Assembly: GCA_964583795.1 (NCBI GenBank)
Contig: CAZOWX010000030.1
Coordinates: 1 to 18,648, forward strand
Source: JBDTME01 sp964583795
Lineage (GTDB): Bacteria; Patescibacteriota; Microgenomatia; UBA1400; PJMF01
Length of the DNA stretch: 18,648 nucleotides
Direction of reading: 5' to 3'
The notes under the pieces were generated by a model. That model did no database searches. It was given only the letters and a program-made list of their open reading frames with translations, and was not told where the DNA came from. Numbering within the stretch: position 1 is the stretch's first letter; every line of letters starts with the position of its first letter. This document shows positions 6,770 to 13,190 of this stretch, piece by piece. Made by a program: the position numbers and the translations under genes.

Positions 6770-7198
6770 ATGTTTTCAAAAGTGCTAAATCTAATGCAAC
6801 AAGGTGAGTACCCTCGTGGTTTATCCGACGTAACCATAGAGAGAGTTTCAGCTTACTGCGCGGAACACTTTGCTTGTCCGTTGCCCCAAGGTTATGCCAA
6901 GTTCCTCAAAGAAGCTAATGGGTTCTCTTACGACGGACATAGTGTTTTCTGTTGCTACAACGATGAAATTCAAAATTCCTTTCCGAGGTATGCCAGTTTA
7001 GATTTTGTGACTTTCAACACAAAGTTTCAAGAGAACACGGATATTTCGTCATATCTTATTCTCGGCAAGTCAAGCATGGACTACGTTTGTTATGAAAAGG
7101 CTACTGACAAATACCTCATTCTGACAAACGGACCTATGCGATTGGTATCTGATTCTAATGATTTCTATTCATTATTGAAGTCGTTTTTCGGGGTTTAG
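6770..7198 (+). CDS. SMI1/KNR4 family (YrhA-like) protein
   Basis: A 142-residue soluble protein resembling the SMI1/KNR4 superfamily, in particular YrhA-like members. It has an N-terminal helix, the signature LPQGYAKFLKEANGFSYDGHSVF (about residues 38-60), then alternating strands with LILGKSSMDYVCYEKATDKYLIL and a C-terminal FYSLLKSFF helix. In bacteria this superfamily often supplies immunity proteins against contact-dependent or polymorphic toxins, but no toxin gene is visible next to it. The start at 6770 is chosen because GGAGG lies 5 nt upstream. It follows glmS by 53 nt with its own -10 candidate. A palindromic element follows. Family call is by motif; the role is not known. Confidence 0.75.
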   Translation: MFSKVLNLMQQGEYPRGLSDVTIERVSAYCAEHFACPLPQGYAKFLKEANGFSYDGHSVFCCYNDEIQNSFPRYASLDFVTFNTKFQENTDISSYLILGKSSMDYVCYEKATDKYLILTNGPMRLVSDSNDFYSLLKSFFGV

Positions 7199-7219
7199 TC
7201 ATTTGCAAAAAACAGTAGG

Positions 7220-7262
7220 AGAATCTGACTTTAGATCCCGATTTTCATCGGGATGACGTTCC
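7220..7262 (+). repeat. Palindromic REP-like element, copy 3
   Basis: CTGACTTTAGATCC flank, stem ATCCCGAT (7235-7242)/ATCGGGAT (7247-7254), then GATGACG. The stem interior (CCGAT/ATCGG) differs from the TGAA/TTCA of copies 1 and 2 but keeps full pairing. The usual T-rich tail is lost. Confidence 0.75.
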
Positions 7263-7275
7263 TTCATTCACCCGA

Positions 7276-7281
7276 TATAAT
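7276..7281 (+). promoter_or_regulatory. -10 box for the M50 protease gene
   Basis: TATAAT ends 15 nt before the ATG at 7297, so the 5' leader would be about 9 nt, too short for a usable SD. Confidence 0.55.
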
Positions 7282-7296
7282 AAGATCCTACTCATT

Positions 7297-7926
7297 ATGA
7301 TAAGTTCTCTGTTCTCTAACCCCCTCGTTTTTTTCATGTCAGCCATTGGTCTGGTGATTGCCATAACCGTTCATGAATTTTGTCATGCTTTGGTGGCTGA
7401 TTATCTTGGAGATCCTACTCCCCGCGTTCAAGGCAGAGTGACATTGAATCCTCTCGCCCATCTTGATCCTTTTGGGACACTGGCTCTTTTATTTATCGGC
7501 TTTGGTTGGGGGAAACCAGTCGAGTTTGATCCGTATAACCTGAAACACAAAACACGTGACGCCGCACTGATTGCATTGGCAGGACCAGTTTCCAATATCG
7601 TGCTTGCCATCTTCGCAGCGCTTTTGCTTCGCTTTGTCTTTACCACTGCTAGCATCTTTAGTTTAACTTTACTCGAGCTACTATTTATTAACGTATCCCT
7701 AGCAATTTTTAATTTAGTCCCTGTCGCCCCACTTGACGGTGAAAAAATTCTGTACGCACTACTTCCCAGACTCACTGCTATCGAGTATCGCATGTTCATG
7801 CGCAAAAATGGCTTGTTTGTCTTGGCGTTTTTATTACTGCCACTCTTTAACGGAGTTTCAGCAGTGAGTCAATTGATCTCACCAGTGATTAGCTGGATTA
7901 TCTCGTTGCTTCTGTATAAAATTTAG
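7297..7926 (+). CDS. Site-2 protease family (M50) membrane metalloprotease
   Basis: An intramembrane zinc metalloprotease of the short M50 type. The first hydrophobic segment holds the HExxH motif HEFCH (residues 26-30; Glu27 catalytic). The third zinc ligand, Asp147, sits in NLVPVAPLDGEK (139-150), the family's NPDG-like motif. The conserved GPVSN (96-100) and GRVTLNPLAHLDPFGT (46-61) are also present. Length (209) and several hydrophobic helices fit small bacterial and archaeal S2P homologues without a PDZ domain. Members cleave membrane-bound substrates such as anti-sigma factors, but none is seen nearby. It has its own -10 box and is followed on the same strand by the lytic-transglycosylase-like gene. 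Confidence 0.93.
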   Translation: MISSLFSNPLVFFMSAIGLVIAITVHEFCHALVADYLGDPTPRVQGRVTLNPLAHLDPFGTLALLFIGFGWGKPVEFDPYNLKHKTRDAALIALAGPVSNIVLAIFAALLLRFVFTTASIFSLTLLELLFINVSLAIFNLVPVAPLDGEKILYALLPRLTAIEYRMFMRKNGLFVLAFLLLPLFNGVSAVSQLISPVISWIISLLLYKI

Positions 7927-7979
7927 AAAAACGTCAGAACCTTTGTTCGGTTTCACAAAAAAAGTTGCATTTGTTGATT

Positions 7980-9368
7980 ATGAACAATCCTCAAAAAAAT
8001 CCTGACACAGTATCGAGAAGAGATTTTTTAAAGACAGGAATTGGAGCAGGCTTTTATCAACTGATTATAAAACCGTTTCGCGATCGGTTTTCTTTTTTTG
8101 AAGCTACCATTACTTCACCAAGAAACACCCCCGAAACAACAACGCCTGAACCTGAATTTGAAATACTTCCCGCAGATTATCAAATTGGCCCAGATCAGCT
8201 AGTCGCCAGCAAAACAGAATACTTAGAACTGATCAGCAATTATTTTCGTGACCAACTTATTGACGCCAAAGTCCAACTCTGCACACAACTTATGAATGAA
8301 GTTCAACTGTTTTCTGCAAATGCTCGTCAAAATATTGCAAAAATTATGCCTGCTCGACACTTTCAAGCATTACTAACCCTTCCTCATTTACACCCAACAC
8401 AACTCGAACAGGTAACTCACCCTGATTTGCTCAGTGCATTGCACTTTTTATTCGACAATCCCAGGACTTTCACACAACTAGTCAATGCAACTTTTGGTTT
8501 TTCGAAAGCTTTTGACTCAATAGAATCAAATCAGAGTGGTCGCAGATTGGCATTCAGTATCAATAAAACTGGAAATTATCCCTTCGTTCTTGATGGGCTT
8601 GTCCCCAATGACTTTGACTATCAGTATCGTGAACCATTGCATCGCTATGAACCATCAGATCAGGTTGAAAACTTCGAACTTCTGCCTCAAATAGCAGAAA
8701 TTTTTCAGCGCGCTGGAGAAATGTTTGGGATACCTCCTGCTGTGCTAGAAGCTATCGTTGTCATCGAAACTGGGGGCAACCCAGAACAACCAGGTTTAGT
8801 TTTGTCGACAACAGCACAATCTGAATATATTCAACATGAGTTTGATAACCCTCATATTCATCTTGTTGGTTCAAGTGGTGAGCTTGGTCCTACCCAGATA
8901 CTTCCAAGAACCATTGATTGGTTCCACAACGCTGATCAGGTGGTATGGGGTGACGAATCATCCAACAATATTCATAACCTAAAAACAGCTGTCGCTATAG
9001 CGGCTGCCAAAATTTATGTTGATACTTTGGCTTTAAAAGACGTAGAACAGTATCGTTATACCTCTCAATACGAAGATAAGCGAAAGGATAAAATATCAGA
9101 GCTCTATGGTGAAGTCACTCAAGGACAGGAGAGAGCTCATAGTGCGGCTGGATTACAAACACTTTTAGCGCAAAGAGGCAAACTCACACATGATGACATC
9201 GACTTCATTTCACTCGCCACGATTTACTATCATGGATCAAATAGACCATATACTAGGTTAGGAGGACGCTCATATGACGAGTTCGTCCGGGCGTACTATC
9301 AAGGGAGCTTACAGCAACAAAATACGACTGTACAAAGCATCTCCGCGAGAGTATCAATCGAAGAGTAA
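7980..9368 (+). CDS. Secreted lytic-transglycosylase-like (SLT fold) protein with twin-arginine motif
   Basis: From the ATG at 7980 this is a 462-residue protein, probably exported. SRRDFLK (residues 12-18) is a good twin-arginine motif, followed by a short hydrophobic stretch (19-31), but no clear signal-peptidase site. A Pro/Thr-rich linker (about 45-60) leads to a helical region (70-230) and a lysozyme-like domain (about 235-440). The likely catalytic Glu263 lies in VVIETGG and GELGPTQILP (300-309) matches the GxxGxMQIxP motif; FISLATIYYHG is the late conserved segment. It would cut glycan strands of peptidoglycan. The first ATG is preferred over the TTG at 7965 because it directly precedes the signal region. 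No SD is seen. Confidence 0.8.
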   Translation: MNNPQKNPDTVSRRDFLKTGIGAGFYQLIIKPFRDRFSFFEATITSPRNTPETTTPEPEFEILPADYQIGPDQLVASKTEYLELISNYFRDQLIDAKVQLCTQLMNEVQLFSANARQNIAKIMPARHFQALLTLPHLHPTQLEQVTHPDLLSALHFLFDNPRTFTQLVNATFGFSKAFDSIESNQSGRRLAFSINKTGNYPFVLDGLVPNDFDYQYREPLHRYEPSDQVENFELLPQIAEIFQRAGEMFGIPPAVLEAIVVIETGGNPEQPGLVLSTTAQSEYIQHEFDNPHIHLVGSSGELGPTQILPRTIDWFHNADQVVWGDESSNNIHNLKTAVAIAAAKIYVDTLALKDVEQYRYTSQYEDKRKDKISELYGEVTQGQERAHSAAGLQTLLAQRGKLTHDDIDFISLATIYYHGSNRPYTRLGGRSYDEFVRAYYQGSLQQQNTTVQSISARVSIEE

Positions 9369-9378
9369 GTTTTCAATG

Positions 9379-9394
9379 AACAGTAACTACTGTT
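9379..9394. terminator. Small inverted repeat between convergent genes
   Basis: AACAGTA (9379-9385) and TACTGTT (9388-9394) form a near-perfect palindrome with a 2-nt centre, between the convergent SLT-like and toxin genes. There is no T run immediately after it, so a terminator role is only a guess. Confidence 0.3.
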
Positions 9395-9419
9395 AATCGT
9401 GCTTCGTTTCTCAGTTTTA

Positions 9420-9800
9420 TCACACATAAGACTCTGCAACTTTCTTCAACTTCTTATCTGCAGTCACTAACTGAAGTTCGTTTAATTTGGCATAACACGC
9501 TACATAACAATCAATAATACTCAAACTTCTTTGCTGCAAATACAGAGAAAAAATTTCACTCAAAAGTGTTTTTGAGGTTTTAATTATGTCCTCTGAAAAA
9601 ATTTTCTGCAACTCAAAAACAATTTCTTGTCGTTCAATGCAATAAATTTTTTCCAATACAAAAACAGTTTCAAACACAATCGGTAAAGGAATAAAAATCG
9701 CCGTAACTTCAGGGAGTAACTGAACAAATGTTTGATCATCACCCATCACATGATGAACAATAATATTGGTATCAATGCACACTGATTTTTGAGATGTCAT
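9420..9800 (-). CDS. PIN-domain ribonuclease toxin (VapC-like)
   Basis: From the ATG at 9800 the product is 126 residues with the PIN fold's acidic residues: Asp10 (IDTNI), Glu44 (FETVFVLE), Asp97 (SIIDCYVACYA) and Asp115 (TADKKL). PIN toxins are Mg-dependent RNases that cut tRNA, rRNA or mRNA. The start overlaps the antitoxin stop as ATGA, typical of translationally coupled toxin-antitoxin pairs. A longer frame from 9842 is possible but would overlap the antitoxin gene deeply. Context with an AbrB-type antitoxin makes a VapC-type toxin the best reading. Confidence 0.88.
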   Translation of the reverse strand: MTSQKSVCIDTNIIVHHVMGDDQTFVQLLPEVTAIFIPLPIVFETVFVLEKIYCIERQEIVFELQKIFSEDIIKTSKTLLSEIFSLYLQQRSLSIIDCYVACYAKLNELQLVTADKKLKKVAESYV

Positions 9801-10069
9801 TTCTGACCTTTGGTATGGGCAGAAGAGTAACGATCGAGCCAAACATGCTCTATATCTGATTTTGTCAATGGCTGAGGATGCTGTTTTTTATTTTTGGCAA
9901 AAACTCCTGCAGTTGCTTCAATGCCATTTTTTCTCTGAATGCTCAGCATTGCAACATCATCAGAGCTAGGAGAAAACACAATTTTATCCCCTGCCTTGAT
10001 GTTCATCTTCTTCCGCAACCAGGATGGAATAGTCAGTTGAAATTGTTGAGTAACAGTTGCAGCAATCAT
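9797..10069 (-). CDS. AbrB/MazE-type antitoxin (VapB-like)
   Basis: A 90-residue protein with an N-terminal swapped-hairpin AbrB DNA-binding domain: VTQQFQLTIPSWLRKKMNIKAGDKIVF (residues 6-32) matches the family pattern, with IP-x-x-x-R/K-x-x-x-GD as its core. The C-terminal half (about 45-90), basic and probably flexible, would neutralise the toxin encoded next. The ATG at 10069 lies 6 nt after a consensus -10 box, so the mRNA should be leaderless. The overlapping promoter and palindrome suggest autoregulation by the antitoxin or the toxin-antitoxin complex. Confidence 0.88.
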   Translation of the reverse strand: MIAATVTQQFQLTIPSWLRKKMNIKAGDKIVFSPSSDDVAMLSIQRKNGIEATAGVFAKNKKQHPQPLTKSDIEHVWLDRYSSAHTKGQK

Positions 10070-10075
10070 AATGCA

Positions 10076-10104
10076 ATTATGACAAATCCATTACTTTTTG
10101 TCAA
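10076..10104 (-). promoter_or_regulatory. vapBC promoter with palindromic operator
   Basis: On the minus strand: TTGACA (10104-10099), a 17-nt spacer, then CATAAT (10081-10076) preceded by TGT, and ATG 6 nt later. The inverted repeat TGACAAA (10080-10086)/TTTGTCA (10097-10103) lies across the -35 and -10 boxes, where a bound repressor would block RNA polymerase. It is the best promoter in the window. Confidence 0.8.
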
Positions 10105-10125
10105 TATTCATTAATTTTGGTGGGG

Positions 10126-10230
10126 TCAATATTGTTTTTGTATTACTTTCAAATTTTGTTTCATCGCTTCTTTTTCAATATTTTTTGCCCAAATAGCAAA
10201 AGCTACACTTGTCACATTCCACTCAACCAT
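10126..10230 (-). CDS. Possible small ORF or gene remnant
   Basis: A 34-codon frame (MVEWNVTSVAFAIWAKNIEK and onward, to a TGA) has natural-looking composition and a GGAG 2 nt before the ATG, which is too close for an ideal SD. No family is recognised. It lies between a palindromic element and the vapBC promoter, and the frame stays open upstream, so it could be the tail of a decayed gene. Equally it may be chance. The rest of 10105-10384 holds a palindromic element and a heptad tract. Confidence 0.25.
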   Translation of the reverse strand: MVEWNVTSVAFAIWAKNIEKEAMKQNLKVIQKQY

Positions 10231-10240
10231 AACTCCAAGG

Positions 10241-10302
10241 CGCTCTGACTTTAGATCCCGAATCGAATTCGGGATGACGACTTTTTATTTTTTTTGCTTT
10301 CG
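10241..10302 (+). repeat. Palindromic REP-like element, copy 4
   Basis: Full-length copy: flank CTCTGACTTTAGATCC, stem ATCCCGAAT (10255-10263)/ATTCGGGAT (10267-10275) with loop CGA, then GACGACTTTTTATTTTTTTT and GCTTTCGA. It is the cleanest example of the family in the window. Confidence 0.85.
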
Positions 10303-10347
10303 ACTCACCACGCAATGGTCAAGTTCTAATCTCAAGTGCGAAGGAGG

Positions 10348-10375
10348 CCGCTTGTAGCTTGAGGCTTGCAGCTAC
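10348..10375 (-). repeat. Heptad tract 3' of pyrD
   Basis: Four 7-mers of the TAGCTTG/AGGCTTG type (10348-10375), about 10 bp from the pyrD stop. On the pyrD sense strand they read as CAAGCTA/CAAGCCT-type units, as behind frr, fmt and rpmB. Confidence 0.7.
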
Positions 10376-10384
10376 TGACCATTG

Positions 10385-11506
10385 CTAACTGTTATCCACT
10401 CCCACCGCCTCTGAAATGTGCTCAAAACCATCTTTCTGCAATAACCCCACCAAACCCTTATTTATCTCCCCAATCACTTGCGGTCCTTGATAAATCATTC
10501 CCGTAATCATCTCCACCAAACTGGCTCCGAGTTTGATCTTGCGATAGGCATCCTCTGCAGTAAACACACCCCCACAACCAATAAAGATAAAGCGCTTACC
10601 ATAGGTTTTATATCCGGATTTGAGTAAATTATTTGTTCGTTTTTCTGTAGGCTTACCGCTAAAGTTTCCTTTGGTTGCCCGGGTCACTTCTTCAGGATCT
10701 AAGTCAGGATTTTTGCGATCCTTAGTCAAATTTCCAATGACCACACCAGTGATGGAGTACTTATCTGCAGCTTTGAGCAGTGCATTTGAAGCCGTTACAG
10801 GGATATCGGTCGGCATTTTGATGAAAACTGGTCGACTGAGTTTTAACTTCTCTACTTCCTTGAGTAGAGCTGTCAGTTTGGCTGGGGTAGTAAATGGCTC
10901 CCCTGTACTGAGATTCGGACAGCTAATATTCAGTTCGTAGTGGGTGATGTTGTGCAGCTCTTTTTCGGCTTTTTCAAACGAGATGACAAAATTTTCAATC
11001 TGCTCTTTATCGTCTTTGTACGCTCGATTAGTACTGCCAATACTAAAACCGACAGGAATTGAAAAGTGTTTTTGCTTTAACTTCTCGATCGTGACATCAA
11101 TACCCAGGTTTTTATATCCTTTATTGACGAGCAAACTTTGTGATTTTGGCAAACGCCCCAGACGAGGTTTGGTATTGCCACCATACGGTTCAGCGGTAAT
11201 GGTGCCAACGGTTTGAAAACCAAATCCAACATCACACAAAATTTGCGTCAATCGCGCTTCGAAGTCAAAACCTGCCGCTAAACCAATGGGGTTAGGAAAA
11301 TGAATCCCTGCAATCGTTTGTTCTAACTTTTGATCATGATATGCGAAGAAGGAATTCAGGACCGATTTGGCCGGGACCATTTTGCCAAAAAATTCACCCA
11401 TTCCCACCATCCCTACGTGAACTGACTCTGCGTCAATCTGAAAAAACACCGGCTTCACTGCATTTCTGTAGAGGATCCCTGAAAGATTGGAGATAAACGG
11501 TTGCAT
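10385..11506 (-). CDS. pyrD: Dihydroorotate dehydrogenase (class 2-like)
   Basis: Oxidises dihydroorotate to orotate in pyrimidine synthesis. The 373 residues include an N-terminal extension (about 1-62, with FFQIDAESVH and KMVPAKSVLNSFF) like that of membrane-associated, quinone-linked class 2 enzymes. The TIM-barrel part has IHFPNPIGLAAGFD, TVGTITAEPYGGNTKPRLGRLP and, near the end, IFIGCGGVFTAEDAYRKIKLGAS (FMN phosphate site). Two oddities: the catalytic-loop motif is NISCPN with Cys196, as in class 1, where class 2 enzymes have NISSPN; and the Lys usual after AAGFD is replaced by Phe. The start has a good SD (AGGAGG, 11516-11511). It lies 18 nt behind VKOR in the same operon. Confidence 0.92.
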   Translation of the reverse strand: MQPFISNLSGILYRNAVKPVFFQIDAESVHVGMVGMGEFFGKMVPAKSVLNSFFAYHDQKLEQTIAGIHFPNPIGLAAGFDFEARLTQILCDVGFGFQTVGTITAEPYGGNTKPRLGRLPKSQSLLVNKGYKNLGIDVTIEKLKQKHFSIPVGFSIGSTNRAYKDDKEQIENFVISFEKAEKELHNITHYELNISCPNLSTGEPFTTPAKLTALLKEVEKLKLSRPVFIKMPTDIPVTASNALLKAADKYSITGVVIGNLTKDRKNPDLDPEEVTRATKGNFSGKPTEKRTNNLLKSGYKTYGKRFIFIGCGGVFTAEDAYRKIKLGASLVEMITGMIYQGPQVIGEINKGLVGLLQKDGFEHISEAVGVDNS

Positions 11507-11524
11507 ACCCCCTCCTGAGCTTGG

Positions 11525-12040
11525 CTAATTTTCGAGCCAGCGGCCTTTGAAAAAACGCCAATACTCGATAAAAGTGATCAAAAATAAAACAGTGCTCAGC
11601 AGGGCACTTCCCATACAATACAAACAAATCGCCCCAATTACGACTAGCTGCAAGTACACAAAGTACAGAGAAAATAAAAACGCACTACTAGCAATCAGCA
11701 TTTGAAACACAAATAACATTTTCTCGAGTGTCCATGAGTGTGGTCGGGCATACTTTTCAACCATTTTCCACAGCATATCTTTGACTGTTGGCTGCTTTTC
11801 GATCATCAAGCGAACAACGCCTAGTCCAAACATGGTGCTATAGTACGCCAATCCTAACACTGCTAATGGCAACGGCCCGATCATCGCATACTGACTTTTT
11901 AGTACTCGGCCACAATCCACCCAGATCGAAGTACTGCAAGGAGGAATACTATTGGAGTAATGTTCTTTAGTCAAAAACCCTGCGTCAAATATGCCGATAA
12001 AAGCCACAATGAGCAGAGCAATGATGAAATGACGACGCAT
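11525..12040 (-). CDS. Vitamin K epoxide reductase (VKOR) family protein
   Basis: A DsbB-like membrane enzyme that passes electrons from a thioredoxin-like partner to quinone and so drives disulfide formation outside the membrane. From the ATG at 12040 it has 171 residues. Loop cysteines Cys35 and Cys43 lie in IPPCSTSIWVDCGRVLKSQY, GPLPLAVLGLAYYSTMF follows, and the CxxC is ICLYC (Cys139, Cys142); this is the full four-cysteine set. There are about four to five helices. The longer frame from 12082 is rejected because TATACT lies 7 nt upstream of 12040, implying a leaderless mRNA starting there. No fused thioredoxin domain is present. pyrD follows after 18 nt. Confidence 0.93.
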   Translation of the reverse strand: MRRHFIIALLIVAFIGIFDAGFLTKEHYSNSIPPCSTSIWVDCGRVLKSQYAMIGPLPLAVLGLAYYSTMFGLGVVRLMIEKQPTVKDMLWKMVEKYARPHSWTLEKMLFVFQMLIASSAFLFSLYFVYLQLVVIGAICLYCMGSALLSTVLFLITFIEYWRFFKGRWLEN

Positions 12041-12047
12041 ACGCTTG

Positions 12048-12056
12048 AGTATACCA
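12048..12056 (-). promoter_or_regulatory. Extended -10 promoter of the VKOR-pyrD operon
   Basis: TGG-TATACT on the minus strand, ending 7 nt before the ATG at 12040. No good -35. Leaderless first gene, SD-led second gene. Confidence 0.65.
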
Positions 12057-12082
12057 TGCAGTGGTTTTTTGCACGTAAGCAA

Positions 12083-12091
12083 TGCTATAAT
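12083..12091 (+). promoter_or_regulatory. Extended -10 promoter, divergent from VKOR
   Basis: TGC-TATAAT on the plus strand is a consensus extended -10. A transcript would start near 12098 and run about 200 nt before rmlC. Its first bases form a GTTAC-aacac-GTAAC hairpin (12099-12113). Confidence 0.55.
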
Positions 12092-12132
12092 CCCACGGGT
12101 TACAACACGTAACAGACTGATACGTTAGGAAC

Positions 12133-12183
12133 ATGACAGCCAAACACGTATATACTCCTTTCAATCAAATTTGCAATTTATAA
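12133..12183 (+). CDS. Possible 16-codon leader peptide
   Basis: ATG at 12133 to TAA at 12183 (MTAKHVYTPFNQICNL), with AGGA just upstream. It ends at the first base of the stem at 12183-12256. It may be a regulatory upstream frame or chance; no family is recognised. Confidence 0.2.
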   Translation: MTAKHVYTPFNQICNL

Positions 12184-12256
12184 TACCCCGTAGCTAAAGA
12201 TGCGGAGTATGGCTGAATAAGCCCAGAAACGTAGCAATCTTGAGTGGATGGGGTAT
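12183..12256 (+). ncRNA. Candidate structured leader upstream of rmlC
   Basis: ATACCCC (12183-12189) pairs perfectly with GGGGTAT (12250-12256). Inside it AAGAT (12197-12201) pairs with ATCTT (12237-12241) and GGCT with AGCC around a GAATA loop (12211-12223). The three stems nest as one folded unit. I recognise no known riboswitch consensus. The outer right arm overlaps a second -10 box. Confidence 0.35.
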
Positions 12257-12259
12257 AAT
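12254..12259 (+). promoter_or_regulatory. -10 box proximal to rmlC
   Basis: TATAAT 42 nt upstream of the ATG at 12301; its first three bases belong to the GGGGTAT stem arm. Transcription from it would give a roughly 35-nt leader. Confidence 0.5.
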
Positions 12260-12300
12260 GACACAGTTTGCGAAAAGTTATTTCAGAAACAAAAGGAGTT

Positions 12301-12855
12301 ATGAACTTCATCACCACCCCCCTTTCCGATCTCATCGTTGTTGAGCCACAAGTGTTTGGTGATGATCGCGGGTACTTCTTCGAGTCCTATCACCAACAAA
12401 AGTTTGTCACTGGGGGCATATCAGATGAGTTCGTTCAAGATAATCAAAGCCAATCAGTTAAAGGAACTATCAGAGGTCTCCATTTTCAAAAACCACCGCA
12501 CACTCAGTCAAAACTCGTTCGAGTCATTCAAGGTGAGGTGTATGATGTCGCTGTTGACCTGAGACCAGAGTCACCCACTTTTGGGCAATGGTTTGGAGTG
12601 TATCTCAATGCTGACAATAAAAAAATGCTCTACATCCCAGTGGGCTTTGCGCATGGATTCTGTGTCACCTCTGATGTGGCTGTATTTGTCTATAAATGCG
12701 GCTCACTCTACTCACAAGCCGACGAGGATGGGATTCGTTTCGATGATCCTGACCTGAATATTAAGTGGCCAGTTGATAAAACCGATATAAAATTATCCGC
12801 CAAAGACCAAACGCTCAAGTCGTTTGAACAGGTGAGAAAAGAGGTTGTGTGGTAG
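12301..12855 (+). CDS. rmlC: dTDP-4-dehydrorhamnose 3,5-epimerase
   Basis: Epimerises dTDP-4-keto-6-deoxyglucose on the way to dTDP-rhamnose for surface polysaccharides. The 184-residue cupin protein has FGDDRGYFFESY (residues 19-30), the catalytic base His61 in IRGLHFQ, KLVRVIQGEVYDVAVDLRPESPTFG (71-95), IPVGFAHGF (112-120) and the catalytic acid Tyr131 in VYKC, then GIRFDDPDLNIKWP. The ATG at 12301 is preferred to an in-frame TTG at 12268: MNFITTPLSDLIVVEP is the usual N-terminus and GGAG lies just upstream, though close. No other rhamnose gene (rmlA, B, D) is in the window. The next gene overlaps its end. Confidence 0.96.
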   Translation: MNFITTPLSDLIVVEPQVFGDDRGYFFESYHQQKFVTGGISDEFVQDNQSQSVKGTIRGLHFQKPPHTQSKLVRVIQGEVYDVAVDLRPESPTFGQWFGVYLNADNKKMLYIPVGFAHGFCVTSDVAVFVYKCGSLYSQADEDGIRFDDPDLNIKWPVDKTDIKLSAKDQTLKSFEQVRKEVVW

Positions 12856-13190
12856 AGACAGACGTTATGAGAGTGTTACGAGGAGAAGTTTTTGATTTGA
12901 CTGCTGATCATGGAGATGATGACAAAATAACTGTTATTAAAAAAAATGGTTTTATTGTGTCGGCACAAGAATTTGGATTAACCTTATTTACAGACGCTCA
13001 GTTAGACTATATTGCTGGAATGATGGTTAGGATACCTGCAGTTCCTGATGTGAATAATATGAGACACTTTGAGTCTTTTACACGAGACGCAGCAACACCA
13101 GATAGCGTTGAATTAGACGCTATGGCTTTCAAAAAAATATTCAACAGAATAAACATCGTGTTAGATCGAAAAAGAGCGTCCCATGTTTAA
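12849..13190 (+). CDS. Hypothetical protein between rmlC and the riboflavin kinase
   Basis: A 113-residue soluble protein (GTG at 12849, overlapping rmlC by 7 nt, with AGAGG 4 nt upstream); an ATG at 12867 would give 107 residues. It is acidic in the middle and has no signal peptide, helix or cysteine. The N-terminal VLRGEVFDLTADHGDDDKITVIKKNG might form a small beta domain. I do not recognise a family. It overlaps the next gene by 8 nt, so translation of the three genes is probably coupled. Confidence 0.7.
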   Translation: MVETDVMRVLRGEVFDLTADHGDDDKITVIKKNGFIVSAQEFGLTLFTDAQLDYIAGMMVRIPAVPDVNNMRHFESFTRDAATPDSVELDAMAFKKIFNRINIVLDRKRASHV

